Counted from the first letter of the stretch, positions 15,305 to 25,309 are shown. The stretch: 64,000 nucleotides of DNA from Bradyrhizobium sp. B097 (GCF_038957035.1 NZ_CP152412.1:248001-312000), one strand, 5' to 3'. Notes: generated from the sequence alone by a model not told the origin. Program-made: numbers and translations.

Positions 15305-15757
15305 TCACTGCTCGCAAAGCCGCTTGTATTCGATGCGGATGGCGTGAAAGGGCTTGTTGCCGGTGTTCTCGATCGCGTGCTCGGCTTGAGCCGGCAGCCG
15401 GACCATCAGCGGGAGTTCGACTGATTGCTGCCCCTGCACGACCGACTGGAATACTTTGCCATCCTTGTCGTAGTTGACGTAGGGAGGACGCGAATCCACC
15501 ACCATTACACTGGGCCAGCGATGATGATGCGAGGCTTCGCACTCGCCCGGAAGAACAGTCACCTCCAGCACGCGCAGGTCTGCCGTTTCGTAGATCACCC
15601 TGTGATTCTTCGGTGCAGCCGTCACCGCTTCGCGGTCTTCCGCCCAAGACGCTGCGCCGGCCAGGCCCGCACACATTGCAGTGGTCTGAGCAAAGCTGGC
15701 CGACGTCACCATCGTGCCGACCAATGCGGCGATCGCAGCAAACGCAGGCTTCCTCAT
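15305..15757 (-). CDS. Secreted cupin-like protein
   Basis: Using the ATG at 15757 the product has 150 residues with a signal peptide (MRKPAFAAIAALVGTMVTSASFAQ). The mature part has a cupin barrel: LEVTVLPGECEASHHHRWPS supplies the metal-binding His cluster of motif 1, and QAEHAIENTGNKPFHAIRIEY forms motif 2. Small periplasmic cupins of this kind often bind a metal and act as sensors or isomerases; function here is unknown. It is next to a divergently oriented LysR gene, 132 bases apart, which may regulate it. Confidence 0.75.
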   Translation of the reverse strand: MRKPAFAAIAALVGTMVTSASFAQTTAMCAGLAGAASWAEDREAVTAAPKNHRVIYETADLRVLEVTVLPGECEASHHHRWPSVMVVDSRPPYVNYDKDGKVFQSVVQGQQSVELPLMVRLPAQAEHAIENTGNKPFHAIRIEYKRLCEQ

Positions 15758-15889
15758 CACGCTTCCCCGACAAGCAAATTCTGGACGCAGCGTAGGCACG
15801 GAGGCCGGCCGCGTCGAGCAGCTTGGCCGAATTTCAGTCGTGAGTTAATATCACGAATAGGAAGAGCACCCGGCACGAGGGATTTCGTC

Positions 15890-16867
15890 TTGAATCGCGG
15901 TCATCGCCTTGAAATGCTAATTAGCGCGGCCGACAGCGGCAGCTTCGCTGCGGCGGCGCGGATCATGGACTTGACGCCGTCGGCGGTCAGCCGCGGCATT
16001 GCTGAACTGGAACGCGAGCTCAAGGTCCCTTTATTCAACCGGACGACGCGCCAGCTCAAGCTCACTCAGGAAGGGGCCGACGTCTATCGCAGGGCTGTGG
16101 ACATCGTTGCACGCATTGCCGAACTAACCGATGGCTTCACGAACAGGCATGGGCGGGTCAGCGGTATCGTGCGAGTGGGCGTGCAGGCGCCGCTCAGCCG
16201 CTATGTCCTGATGCCGAGGCTGGCCAGTCTGAATGATCGGCACCCCGAGTTGCTCGTCGAAACGCGTCTGACGCAGGACCCTCGCGACATGCAGTCTGAG
16301 AACCTCGACGTTCTGCTGTACGTTGGCGAACCTCCTCCGTCGCGGCTCGTGGCGCAACGGCTAGGTCAAGGCAAGCCGGCAGCGTATGCCTCGCCGGACT
16401 ACGTACGTCGTTTTGGTGCGCCGGTGCACCCTGCCGATCTCGTCAACCATCGCTGCCTGCTGTTTCGCCCAGCTTGGTCGACTGGTCCCTTCGACCATTG
16501 GAAATTCGAGCGCAAGGGGAGGCTTGAGACGATACGGGTGCGTCCTTCGTTCGTCACACCGGATCGCGAAGGCTTGATCGTCGCGGCCTGTGCTGGCGTT
16601 GGCGTCATCTACATGGCCTGCTTCGATCCGGCCATCCTGACGTCGGGCCGTCTCACTCGACTACTGCCGGGATGGTCTTGCCCACCGAGCTTCGGCATCC
16701 ACCTGTTGTACCGTCGCGGCAGCATCGGCATTCCGCGCGTGGCGGCATTCTTGCGCTTTGCGCGAGAGGCCTTCGCCGACTTCGATCCTGGCGAACTCAC
16801 GGTGCTCCATGCCGACACGGCGACGAAATCCAGCTCTCTGCCGCGGGTGGCCCTGGCGAAGGCGTGA
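15890..16867 (+). CDS. LysR family transcriptional regulator
   Basis: The product has an N-terminal winged helix (MLISAADSGSFAAAARIM, DLTPSAVSRGIAELERELKV, LFNRTTRQLKLTQEG) and a C-terminal substrate-binding domain of about 200 residues. The TTG at 15890 is chosen because a GAGGGA ribosome site precedes it and it yields the usual length (325 residues); a longer open frame upstream lacks homology. It is divergent from the secreted cupin gene, a likely target. Inducer unknown. Confidence 0.85.
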   Translation: MNRGHRLEMLISAADSGSFAAAARIMDLTPSAVSRGIAELERELKVPLFNRTTRQLKLTQEGADVYRRAVDIVARIAELTDGFTNRHGRVSGIVRVGVQAPLSRYVLMPRLASLNDRHPELLVETRLTQDPRDMQSENLDVLLYVGEPPPSRLVAQRLGQGKPAAYASPDYVRRFGAPVHPADLVNHRCLLFRPAWSTGPFDHWKFERKGRLETIRVRPSFVTPDREGLIVAACAGVGVIYMACFDPAILTSGRLTRLLPGWSCPPSFGIHLLYRRGSIGIPRVAAFLRFAREAFADFDPGELTVLHADTATKSSSLPRVALAKA

Positions 16868-17112
16868 ACCTCCCTTGATCGGCGCTTCCGCATCCATAAG
16901 CCTATCCCAGTTCTGTTCCACGTTCTCGACAGGCACCAGAAGCGCCTCCGCGCGATTGATATCCTGGACGCCGGATCGAACGGCCTCCGCAGGCTGAAGC
17001 GGTGGCCTCTGGCTACTTTGCATGGGGTTGTTTTTGATATTTTGGTGGAAGCCGCGGCCGCTGGGCGCGATCGACGTCTGCCAAGGGATGACCCCGACAA
17101 TCCCATCCATCG

Positions 17113-18705
17113 TCACCGGGTATAGGCGTCGAGCTCGAATCTGCGGGTGATCGCGATGGCTTCGAGGAAGGTCTCATCGTGGCTGACCACCAGCAGCGCG
17201 CCGTCATAGGCGCGCAGTCCGGCCTCGACCGCTTCCATGGATTCGATGTCGAGATGGTTGGTCGGCTCGTCGAGGATCAGGAGCGGTGGCGGCCTCACGC
17301 CACCGAGAACGCAGGCGAGGCCGGCGCGCAGCAACTGGCCGCCGCTGAGGCTGGAGACGGTCTGCAGGGCTGCATCGGCGCGAAACATGAAACGCGCCAG
17401 CGCGGCGCGACAGGCGTTCTCGCTCGCATCCGGATTGATGCGTCGGAAATTGTCCAGGATCGAGACGGACGCATTGAGCAGGCTGACCGCCTGATCGAAC
17501 ATCGCAAAGCGGGTCATCACCTCGACGGCGCCGCGCGCCGCGGTCAGATCGCCGCTGACGAGCTTGAGCAGCGTCGTCTTGCCGGCGCCGTTGGGGCCTG
17601 TGATCGCGACACGCTCCGGACCTGCCATGGAGAAGGTGAGATCCCGCAGGATCGGCGTTTCAGCCGTGTAGCCGGCATCGGCGGCTTCGATCCGCAGCAC
17701 CATCCGGTTCGCCGGCAGCTGCGTCGACGGCAGTTGTACCGAGAACGGTTGCAGCACCTCGATACGCTGGCGCGCCGCGGTGGCCAATTCGAGCGCCTGC
17801 GTCCGCCGCCGCTCGGCGAGGCGGGCGTTCTCGCCGCCGGTGTCCTCGCTGCGATCCTTGCGCAGCCCGGCGGCGATGCGCGGCAGATCGCCCTTGGCGC
17901 GTTTCCTCGCACCGGCGCCATCCTTGCGCGCTTGCCGTTCGGACGTTTCCCTTGCCTTGCGGTCGATCTCGGCGACGCGCTTCTCGGCATCGGCCAGATC
18001 GTGTCGTGCCGCCGACAGCTCGATCGCCTTGCGGGCACGGTACTGGCTCCAATTGCCGCCGTAGCGCCGGGCTTCCAGCGAGGTCAGTTCGACGATCGCA
18101 TTCATGGTCTCGAGCAGCTCGCGGTCATGGCTGACGATGATGGCGCCATGCCGCCAGTCGGCGAGCAGGTCGATCACCGTCTGGCGTCCGGCGCGGTCGA
18201 GATTGTTGGTGGGCTCATCCAGCAGCAGAAAGTCCGGCTGCGCGAAGGTCAGTGCGGCGAGGCGCGCCCTGGTGGCCTGTCCGCCCGACAGCGTCGCCAG
18301 CGGGGCGTCGAGCACGTCGTTCAGTCCGACACGCGCGAGCGCCGACGCGATGCGCGTATCGAGCGTCCAGTCGATATCCGCAAGCTCTTCCGTGCTCGCA
18401 AGGCCCTGTTCGGCGCGGCGCAACGCGGCGAGCGCACCGCGCGCGCCGAACAGATCGACGACGCCTTCGTCCGGCGTCACCTGAACTGACTGATGCAGCA
18501 TCGCGACACGTCCCTGAACAGCGACCGTGCCGGATTGCGGCGCGCGCGTGCCCGCGATCAGGCCGAGCAGCGTCGTCTTCCCGACGCCGTTCCTGCCGAC
18601 AAGGCCGGTCCGTTCGGGTCCGAAGTTCAGATCGATATTGGAGAGAAGAACCCGGCCGTCAGGCGCGGACAGGGTCACATGGGAGAGCGTGATCGATGCA
18701 GGCAT
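17113..18705 (-). CDS. ABC-F family ATP-binding cassette protein
   Basis: Two ABC domains in one chain of about 530 residues without membrane helices: first Walker A GRNGVGKTT, signature LSGGQATRARLA and Walker B FLLLDEPTNNLD; second Walker A GPNGAGKTT, signature LSGGQLLRAGLA and Walker B LLILDEPTNHLD. The linker between them is long, Arg/Lys-rich and helical. ABC-F proteins bind the ribosome E site and rescue or regulate translation, some giving antibiotic resistance. The ATG at 18705 (MPASITLSHV) fits the family start; an in-frame ATG at 18729 would add eight residues. Confidence 0.9.
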   Translation of the reverse strand: MPASITLSHVTLSAPDGRVLLSNIDLNFGPERTGLVGRNGVGKTTLLGLIAGTRAPQSGTVAVQGRVAMLHQSVQVTPDEGVVDLFGARGALAALRRAEQGLASTEELADIDWTLDTRIASALARVGLNDVLDAPLATLSGGQATRARLAALTFAQPDFLLLDEPTNNLDRAGRQTVIDLLADWRHGAIIVSHDRELLETMNAIVELTSLEARRYGGNWSQYRARKAIELSAARHDLADAEKRVAEIDRKARETSERQARKDGAGARKRAKGDLPRIAAGLRKDRSEDTGGENARLAERRRTQALELATAARQRIEVLQPFSVQLPSTQLPANRMVLRIEAADAGYTAETPILRDLTFSMAGPERVAITGPNGAGKTTLLKLVSGDLTAARGAVEVMTRFAMFDQAVSLLNASVSILDNFRRINPDASENACRAALARFMFRADAALQTVSSLSGGQLLRAGLACVLGGVRPPPLLILDEPTNHLDIESMEAVEAGLRAYDGALLVVSHDETFLEAIAITRRFELDAYTR

Positions 18706-18843
18706 GGCAATGGATATCCCGGTGGGCAAGGCTGATGGGCGTTGCGGTCCGGATGAAATCCATGGCTGTCGGCATCCTCTCGAATTGATGATTGAACTGA
18801 TGTAGCCGCGTATTGGGCCGGGATCAAGGCGCGACGCGAACCG

Positions 18844-20163
18844 TCACGCCGCTTCCGCGAAGGTCCAACGGTCGGGATCCGGCGTGTGGCCGATCAAGGC
18901 GAGACCGTAGGCGATTGATTCGAACTGGTCCGCCGAGGTCAGCCGCGCTTCGCCGAAGCGCTCGGCGAACAGGCGCTGCACGGCCGGCACGAACGAGGTG
19001 CCGCCGGTCAAAAACACCTTTTCCACGTCGCGCGCGGTGATGCCGGACTTGGCCAGTGCTTCGTCGACGGTTGCGCCCAGCCGCTCGATGTCGTCGGCGA
19101 TCCAGGATTCGAAATCGTCGCGCGTCACGGTCGCGCCGATATCGATGCCTTGCCGGGCGAAGCGGAACTCGACGCGGTCGCGGCTCGACAGCGCGACCTT
19201 GGTGTCGGATACGGCGCGGTACAGCGCGAAGCCGAGATCGTGGTCGACGATGGTGATGAAATCGTGCAGCGGCGCCGGATCGATCGCGGTGCGCGCGAGC
19301 TGCTGCAATTCGCGCAGATCGCCATTGCCTCGCATCATTGCGAGCTGATGCCAGCGCGCGAGGCTCGAATAATAGTGATTGGGGATCGGCAGCACCTTGT
19401 CGAACGAGCGGTAGTTGGTGCCCTTGCCGAGCCGCGGCGACACGATGTGGTCGACGATACGGTAGTCGAAGGTGTCGCCGGCGATGCCGATGCCGGAATG
19501 TCCCAGCGGCTCGGCGCGCAGCACACCGCCCTTGCGCGAGAAGCGCATCACGGAAAAGTCGCTGGTGCCGCCGCCGAAATCGGCGACCAGCACGGTCGCA
19601 TCGTGATCGAGGCTGCGCGCGAAGGAGAACGCCGCGCCGACCGGCTCATAGACATAGCGCGCATGGCCGGCGCCGAGCCGCTCGAATGCGGCCCGGTAGC
19701 GCTGCATGGCGAGCTCGTCATTGGGATTGCCGCCGGCAAACTTCACCGGGCGGCCGACCATGATGGTCGGCGCGCCGAGGTCGAAGCCCTCGCCGGCATG
19801 GCGCGTCAGCGTGCGCAGGAACGCCGCGAGCAAATCCTCGAACTTGTAGCGTTGCCGGAATATCTGCGTGGTGTTGAACGCCGAGCTTGCCGCGAAGGTC
19901 TTGAACGACTGGATGAAGCGATGGATCGTGCGTCCCTCGAGGAACTGCTCGATCGCCCACGGGCCGCCCTCGGCGCGCGGATGCAGGCCGGCGCCGGGCC
20001 GGTCCTCCCAGAAGCACAGCGCGGAGACATAGACGTTATGCGTACGGCCGCCATGGTCGAATCGAACAGCCTCGACGCGGCCGTCGCCATCGGACAGCGC
20101 GACCACGGTGTTGCTGGTGCCAAAATCGACGCCAATCGAGACGGCGCGCGGGGCGCTCGACAT
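18844..20163 (-). CDS. Hsp70-family protein (YegD-like)
   Basis: The 439-residue product has the actin/Hsp70 nucleotide-binding domain: GVDFGTSNTVVAL at 11-23 (phosphate 1), VADFGGGTSDFSVM (phosphate 2) and VFLTGGTSFVPAVQRLF (adenosine motif). It lacks the peptide-binding domain and EEVD tail of DnaK, like E. coli YegD. Such short Hsp70 relatives are probably ATP-dependent chaperone-like proteins of unknown client. It stands alone between an ABC-F gene and a palindromic repeat. Confidence 0.88.
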   Translation of the reverse strand: MSSAPRAVSIGVDFGTSNTVVALSDGDGRVEAVRFDHGGRTHNVYVSALCFWEDRPGAGLHPRAEGGPWAIEQFLEGRTIHRFIQSFKTFAASSAFNTTQIFRQRYKFEDLLAAFLRTLTRHAGEGFDLGAPTIMVGRPVKFAGGNPNDELAMQRYRAAFERLGAGHARYVYEPVGAAFSFARSLDHDATVLVADFGGGTSDFSVMRFSRKGGVLRAEPLGHSGIGIAGDTFDYRIVDHIVSPRLGKGTNYRSFDKVLPIPNHYYSSLARWHQLAMMRGNGDLRELQQLARTAIDPAPLHDFITIVDHDLGFALYRAVSDTKVALSSRDRVEFRFARQGIDIGATVTRDDFESWIADDIERLGATVDEALAKSGITARDVEKVFLTGGTSFVPAVQRLFAERFGEARLTSADQFESIAYGLALIGHTPDPDRWTFAEAA

Positions 20164-20292
20164 GTCATGCTCGGATTGTCTGTGAAAGGGGCCGGACCTT
20201 TAGCGGCTTTGGCCACGTTTGCCAACCCTTCCGGACGTCGCGGAGGTCACGATGAAGTTAGGTTGAGTCGGTGCAGCGGCAAACTCGCTTCA

Positions 20293-20407
20293 CCTCTCCC
20301 GCTTGCGGGGGAGGTCGCCGCGCGTAGCGCGGCGGGTGGGGGCTCTCTCCACGATGTGACTCGCGGAGAGAGCCCCCACCCCGACCCTCCCCCGCAAGCG
20401 GGAGAGG
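20293..20407. repeat. Large palindromic intergenic repeat (type D)
   Basis: Outer arms CCTCTCCCGCTTGCGGGGGA (20293-20312) and its complement at 20388-20407 enclose a second pair of arms (GGGGGCTCTCTCC / GGAGAGAGCCCCC). The whole forms a cruciform-like structure between the Hsp70-like and OprB genes. It may also act as a terminator. Confidence 0.8.
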
Positions 20408-20449
20408 GAGGACACCTCGTTCGTGGCTGGATCTCGTTGCGCTCGGGCG

Positions 20450-21811
20450 TCAGAAATTCGCGACCGTCTTCAGGCCGAACACCAACGCGTTTGCGTTCCT
20501 GCTGGTCCCGCCGGGGTCGATCACGTACTGGACGTTCGGTCGCACCTGCAGGCCGGCGAGCGGCCGGTAGGTGTAGTAGAGTTCCATGACGTATTCATTG
20601 CCCTGGACGGCCACGGGGCCGAGGCCGGCCAGGTTCTGCAACTCTTCCGACCAGGCGATGCGGCCGTTGACATGGGTGGTGCCGACCGCAAATCCGATAT
20701 CGTCCTCGGGTCGCAACCGGAATGGTCCGGTATAGGTCAGGCCGCCGGCGATCTGATAATCGGTGGTGGCGGTCCGGCGGTCGGCCATGGTCGCATTGAA
20801 GAACAGGCTGAGCATGCCCGCGGAGCTCGCTTGCGATGGCCGGATCACCTGCTGAATGAAGCTGACATAGGCGCCGTAACGTCCGCGGCTCTGCAACAGC
20901 GGTTGCCCGCTGAGCACGGCCGGGTTGCCGTTGACGTCGGTGACCACATCGGGGGCGGTCGAGGTGTCGTACCAGCCGCCGAACTTGTAGCTGCCATGCA
21001 GATCGCCGAACTTCGGCAGCCAGGCGAGCTCGGCCGGGATGAGCAGGCCGGTGGATCCCGAGTAGAATACCGGAAGCGCCGACTGCGAGACCTTCAGGTA
21101 ATTGGGATTGGCGTCATAGACGCCGAACTGAAAGTAGCCGAAGCCCTGCAAGTTGAACTTCAGTCTCGTGGCCCATTGGCTGACCGGCCAGTTGTAGATG
21201 TAGTTGCCGACGAGGTTACCGGGCTGCGCGCCGCAGAAGGTCAGGTTCTGGAAGTCGCACGCGAATGATGCGAAGTCTTCGCCGAAGGTGATGCGTCCGA
21301 TCTTCCAGTCGACCAGGCCGTCGATGAATTTCTGGTCGTACCAGAATTGGGTGAGCCGCAGCGTCTGCCCGCGTCCGAACAGCTCCTGCACCTGCTGTAG
21401 CGTGCCGAGGCGCGCGTCATCGCCCAGATTGCTGCCGTTGCGGTCGGTCCACGTGACCTGGATCGTGGCGCCGGGCACGACACCCAGCTTCGCAAGATCG
21501 AACGTGGTGCCGAAGGTCCATTGATCGGTGTAGGCGACCTGCTGCCGCTGACCGCCGGTTGCATTGCCGGCGAGCTCGCTGGTGTAGCCGAACTGAAAAT
21601 CGATGCCGGCATTCAACAGCCGGGTTCGCGCGCCGTCCCAATCGCCGGGCAGCCAGGGGACCGGTGCCGGCGCCGGGTTGGCCGCGGCGCCTTGAGCCGT
21701 CAGATCGGCGGCATGTGCGAGCTCACCGCCTGCGCAGACCGCCAGCGCCGTGAGACCCAGCCAGAGACAAAACGCTGTCGGATGCTTCGCTCGGTCGCCG
21801 GACGCAAGCAT
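20450..21811 (-). CDS. OprB-type carbohydrate-selective porin
   Basis: The 453-residue product has a signal peptide (hydrophobic run to about 34, AHA cleavage), a short Pro/Ala-rich linker and then an OprB beta-barrel: LPGDWDGARTRLLNAGIDFQ at the start, many alternating strands and a C-terminal aromatic residue (TVANF, ending in F) as needed for outer-membrane assembly. OprB porins take up glucose and other sugars. It lies 16 bases downstream of the PQQ glucose dehydrogenase gene on the same strand, so the two form an operon for feeding sugar to periplasmic oxidation. Confidence 0.9.
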   Translation of the reverse strand: MLASGDRAKHPTAFCLWLGLTALAVCAGGELAHAADLTAQGAAANPAPAPVPWLPGDWDGARTRLLNAGIDFQFGYTSELAGNATGGQRQQVAYTDQWTFGTTFDLAKLGVVPGATIQVTWTDRNGSNLGDDARLGTLQQVQELFGRGQTLRLTQFWYDQKFIDGLVDWKIGRITFGEDFASFACDFQNLTFCGAQPGNLVGNYIYNWPVSQWATRLKFNLQGFGYFQFGVYDANPNYLKVSQSALPVFYSGSTGLLIPAELAWLPKFGDLHGSYKFGGWYDTSTAPDVVTDVNGNPAVLSGQPLLQSRGRYGAYVSFIQQVIRPSQASSAGMLSLFFNATMADRRTATTDYQIAGGLTYTGPFRLRPEDDIGFAVGTTHVNGRIAWSEELQNLAGLGPVAVQGNEYVMELYYTYRPLAGLQVRPNVQYVIDPGGTSRNANALVFGLKTVANF

Positions 21812-21827
21812 GACGACGCTCCCGGGT

Positions 21828-24203
21828 TCAATCCTTCAACGCATAGGCGATGACGTAGTCGCCGCGTTTGGTGCCGAACGAGCCGTGGCCGCCGGCCGCG
21901 GTGACGACGTATTGCTTGCCGCCGGCCTCGTAGCTCATCGGCGTCGACTGCGCGCCGGCGGGCAGGCGATCTTCCCAGAGCACCTTGCCGTCGCGCACGT
22001 CATAGGCGCGGATCGTGTACTCATAGGTGCCGGTGTAGAACGCGACGCCGCCGGCGGTGGTGATCGGCCCGCCCAGCATCGGCACGCCCATCTTGAACGG
22101 GAGCGGAATGGGCGTGGTGTCCCGGATCGTGCCGTTGGGATGCTGCCAGACGATCTTCATCGTCTTCAGATCGATGGCGGCCATCGAGCCCCATGGCGGC
22201 CGGTAGCACGGCACGGAGAGCGGCGAGAGGAAGCTCGAGATATCCACCCCGAACGGCGTGCCGTACATCGGCTGCGTCCCGACCTCGCTGCCGACCGGCT
22301 TCTCGGCCGTCGGCGCCGGAGGATTTTGCGGGCCGCGCGGAATTAGCCTTGAGGCGAACGGTAGCGACATCGGATTGGCAATGGCGATCTGCCGCACAGG
22401 ATCGACCGCGATGCCGCCCCATTCGAACATCCCGAGATTGCCCGGGAAGACCAGCGTGCCCTGCAACGACGGCGGCGTGAACGTGCCCTCGTAGCGCAGC
22501 CGGTGGAACATGATCCGGCACAGCAGCTGGTCGAAGATCGTGCCGCCCCACATGTCGGCGCCGGTCAGCTTCGCCTCGGGCCGGAATGTCAGCTCGGAGA
22601 ACGGCTGGGTCGGCGCGGTGCGGTCGCCGGGCGCGGGGCCCTGCGGCACCGGACGTTCCGGCGCCGGCACGATCAACTCGCCGGTCCTGCGGTCGAGCAC
22701 GAAGATGTTGCCGACCTTGGTCGGCTGGATGATCGCGGGAACGACGCCCTTGGCCGTCGTCACATCGACCAGGCTCGGTTGCGAGGGAATGTCCATGTCC
22801 CAGAGATCGTGATGCACGGTCTGGTACGACCAGGCGCGCTTGCCGGTGTTGACATCCAGCGCGACGATCGAGCTGGAATAGCGCTCGACCAGCGCATCGC
22901 GATTGCCGCCCCAGATGTCAGGTCCGTTGTTGCCGGTCGGGATGTAGACCAGATTTAATTTCGGATCGAACGAGGCCGTGATCCAGGAATTCGGTGACCC
23001 GTTGGTGTAATGACGCGTCGGCGACGGCAGCGCGTTCTCGTCGGCAGCGGCGGAGTCCCAGGCCCAGACCAGCTTGCCGGTGTAGACATCGAAGCCGCGG
23101 ATCACGCCCGAAGGCACTTCGACCGCGTAATTGTCGATCACCGCAGCGGCGACGACCAGGATCCTGTCACTGACAACCGGCGGAGACGTCGGCTCGAAGA
23201 ACCCTGCGGTCTTGATCCCCATCCCTTGCTGCAGGTCGAGGGTGCCGTGATCGGCAAAGCCGTCGCAAAGCTTGCCGCTGTCGGCATCGAGCGCGATCAT
23301 GCGGCCATCATTGACCGGCAGGAAGATCCGGCGCGGGCATTCGGCCGGCGCCGGATTGCCGCCAGAGTCGACGGCGCCCTGTGCGGTCTCGTGATAGGAG
23401 ACCCCGCGGCAAGTCATGTGCTGGAACGTCTTGTTGTGCACGAGCTTGGGGTCGTAGCGCCAGCGCTCGGTGCCGGTCCTGGCGTCGAGCGCGAACAGCA
23501 CCTGGTGCTGCGAGCAGAGATAGAGCGTGTCGCGCACCTTGATCGGGGTGACCTCGAAGGTGGTCTCGCCAGAATCCTCTGGCGTCTTCACGTCGCCGGT
23601 GCGGAAGGTCCAGGCGACCTTGAGGTTGCCGACATTGTCTGATGTGATCTGCTTCAGCGGCGAATAGCGCTGGCCGAATTGCGTGCGGCCATAGGCGCGC
23701 CAATCGCCATCGGGTTGCGGGTCGGCTTCGCTCTGCGGCACGACAGGCCCGGCGTCGGCAATGGTGCCGTTGATGTCCTGATAGCTCGACAGCAGCCCGG
23801 CGATGAGGACGACTGCTGCCGCGACGACGCCGACCCAGAGCGGCGCCGTCGCGCGCGCGTAGGACCCCGGCTCGTTGCGCGAGAGGCCGCGAACGATCAC
23901 GGGCGTCAGCAGCCAGAGTGCCATCGGGAAGATGATGTCGCCGCGCGCTGCGAGCGGCCACCAGTCGAATTTCACCTCATAGACGGCCCATGCCAGCGTG
24001 CCGACCAGCACGATCGCAAACAGCCAGAGCGCCTGATGGCGCTGCGCCAGCAAGAGCGCAGCCGTGGCGAGAATGCCGACGCCGATGACAATGTAGAAGA
24101 TGGATCCACCCAGCGCGGCGAGCCAGATGCCGCCGCCCGCGAGGACCAAACCGATCAAGGCGTAGACGATACCCGTGACAAAGACGGCCCTGGATCGCTG
24201 CAT
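21828..24203 (-). CDS. gcd: Membrane-bound PQQ-dependent glucose dehydrogenase
   Basis: Starting from the ATG at 24203 the product has 791 residues, the usual size of Gcd. The first about 145 residues form five membrane helices; the rest is a periplasmic eight-bladed PQQ propeller beginning DGDWRAYGRTQFGQRYSPL, with W-motif repeats such as GKLVWAWDSA and KRAWSYQTVHHDLWDMD. The enzyme oxidises glucose to gluconolactone in the periplasm and passes electrons to ubiquinone. Residues in the N-terminal helices fit quinone reduction. It is followed by the oprB porin gene. The upstream in-frame extension is not supported. Confidence 0.93.
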   Translation of the reverse strand: MQRSRAVFVTGIVYALIGLVLAGGGIWLAALGGSIFYIVIGVGILATAALLLAQRHQALWLFAIVLVGTLAWAVYEVKFDWWPLAARGDIIFPMALWLLTPVIVRGLSRNEPGSYARATAPLWVGVVAAAVVLIAGLLSSYQDINGTIADAGPVVPQSEADPQPDGDWRAYGRTQFGQRYSPLKQITSDNVGNLKVAWTFRTGDVKTPEDSGETTFEVTPIKVRDTLYLCSQHQVLFALDARTGTERWRYDPKLVHNKTFQHMTCRGVSYHETAQGAVDSGGNPAPAECPRRIFLPVNDGRMIALDADSGKLCDGFADHGTLDLQQGMGIKTAGFFEPTSPPVVSDRILVVAAAVIDNYAVEVPSGVIRGFDVYTGKLVWAWDSAAADENALPSPTRHYTNGSPNSWITASFDPKLNLVYIPTGNNGPDIWGGNRDALVERYSSSIVALDVNTGKRAWSYQTVHHDLWDMDIPSQPSLVDVTTAKGVVPAIIQPTKVGNIFVLDRRTGELIVPAPERPVPQGPAPGDRTAPTQPFSELTFRPEAKLTGADMWGGTIFDQLLCRIMFHRLRYEGTFTPPSLQGTLVFPGNLGMFEWGGIAVDPVRQIAIANPMSLPFASRLIPRGPQNPPAPTAEKPVGSEVGTQPMYGTPFGVDISSFLSPLSVPCYRPPWGSMAAIDLKTMKIVWQHPNGTIRDTTPIPLPFKMGVPMLGGPITTAGGVAFYTGTYEYTIRAYDVRDGKVLWEDRLPAGAQSTPMSYEAGGKQYVVTAAGGHGSFGTKRGDYVIAYALKD

Positions 24204-24551
24204 GGCTGCACCAGTGCGGAAGAGGCACCGGGCTTGTCCTGCGCAAGCGCAACAGACCGCGTCCGCTCTCAAGAACTGTGGTTCAATCAACCGTAACTTG
24301 CAACCGGGAACTGCGACGTTGGTGCAACACAAGCGTGCAAAGTTGCGCTATCGATTCCTGGCGCAGCAAAATCACTCAAACTGCGTGCACTTTGTTCAAC
24401 AAGGAGCAACGCCAGGCGCGTGGCACTGACGCAGAGGTGACGGGTGCTCAGCGAATCTTGACTCGATGCGCTCTTCCAGTTCTGCGCCGGCGCTGCTTTA
24501 TACCGTTCCGCAGATCTCATCGCAGATGCCCGGCTCGCAGGAGAAGCACAC
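24204..24551. other. Intergenic region without a recognised gene
   Basis: The 348 bases between the divergent gcd and methyltransferase starts hold the promoters of both genes. I see no RNA gene or repeat; short reading frames here have no family resemblance. A GAGAAGCAC ribosome site precedes the methyltransferase ATG. Confidence 0.5.
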
Positions 24552-25301
24552 ATGACACTGAACCCTACGGCCAGGAATTATCGTGTCGCGGTCGCCGCCT
24601 ACGAGGCGGGCCGTCCCAGCTATCCGGCGGAGATCGTCGCCGCGCTGCCGCTGCAGGCCGCGCGCTGTGTCGTCGATCTCGGCGCCGGAACCGGCAAGTT
24701 CACCCGCCTGCTGCTGCCGCATTTGTCCGAGACGGCGCGTCTGGTCGCGATCGAGCCGGTCGCCGAGATGTCGGCGAAACTCGCGAACGAAGCCGGGATC
24801 GAGGTGATCAACACCCGCGCCGATGCGATCGGCCTCGAAACCGGCAGCGTCGATCTCGTGACCTGCGCGCAGGCGTTCCACTGGTTCGACAACGAGCCGT
24901 CCGTCGCCGAGATCGCACGACTGTTGCGTCCCGGCGGTACGCTGGCGTTGGTCTGGAACAACAGGGATGACCGCGCGCCGTGGGTCGACGCCTTGTCGGT
25001 CATGATTGAAGGCTACGCCGGAGATACGCCCCGGCAGCGGACAGGGCGCTGGCGCTGGATATTGAAAGACCCTCGCTTCGTGCTCGAGAAGGAAATCGTG
25101 CAGGACCATCCGCATCGGATGGCGCGCCAAGGTGTCTATGAGCGCGTCGTGTCGACGAGCTATGTCGCCAATCTCCCTGATGCGGAGAAGGCGGTCCTTC
25201 GCGACAAGACCGACGCCATCCTGCGTGAGGCCGGTCTCGGTGATTCCGACGAGGTGGTGTTTCCTTATGTCACGCAGCTCTTTTTGCTGAAGCGGGTCTA
25301 G
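24552..25301 (+). CDS. Class I SAM-dependent methyltransferase
   Basis: The 249-residue product has motif I VDLGAGTGKFT (DLGAGTG at 42-48), an acidic residue after the second strand (AIEPVAEM), and VDLVTCAQAFHWFDNEP as motif II. This AQAFHWF form is typical of the UbiE/ Tam/ Coq5-like branch of small-molecule methyltransferases that includes trans-aconitate methyltransferase. It binds SAM in the cytosol; acceptor unknown. It is convergent with an SRPBCC gene. Confidence 0.88.
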   Translation: MTLNPTARNYRVAVAAYEAGRPSYPAEIVAALPLQAARCVVDLGAGTGKFTRLLLPHLSETARLVAIEPVAEMSAKLANEAGIEVINTRADAIGLETGSVDLVTCAQAFHWFDNEPSVAEIARLLRPGGTLALVWNNRDDRAPWVDALSVMIEGYAGDTPRQRTGRWRWILKDPRFVLEKEIVQDHPHRMARQGVYERVVSTSYVANLPDAEKAVLRDKTDAILREAGLGDSDEVVFPYVTQLFLLKRV

Positions 25302-25309
25302 ACCCCGCG

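Noticed and set aside
15425..15889. Upstream extension of the LysR frame
   Set aside because: It runs antisense to the cupin gene and has no family support; TTG at 15890 fits LysR length.
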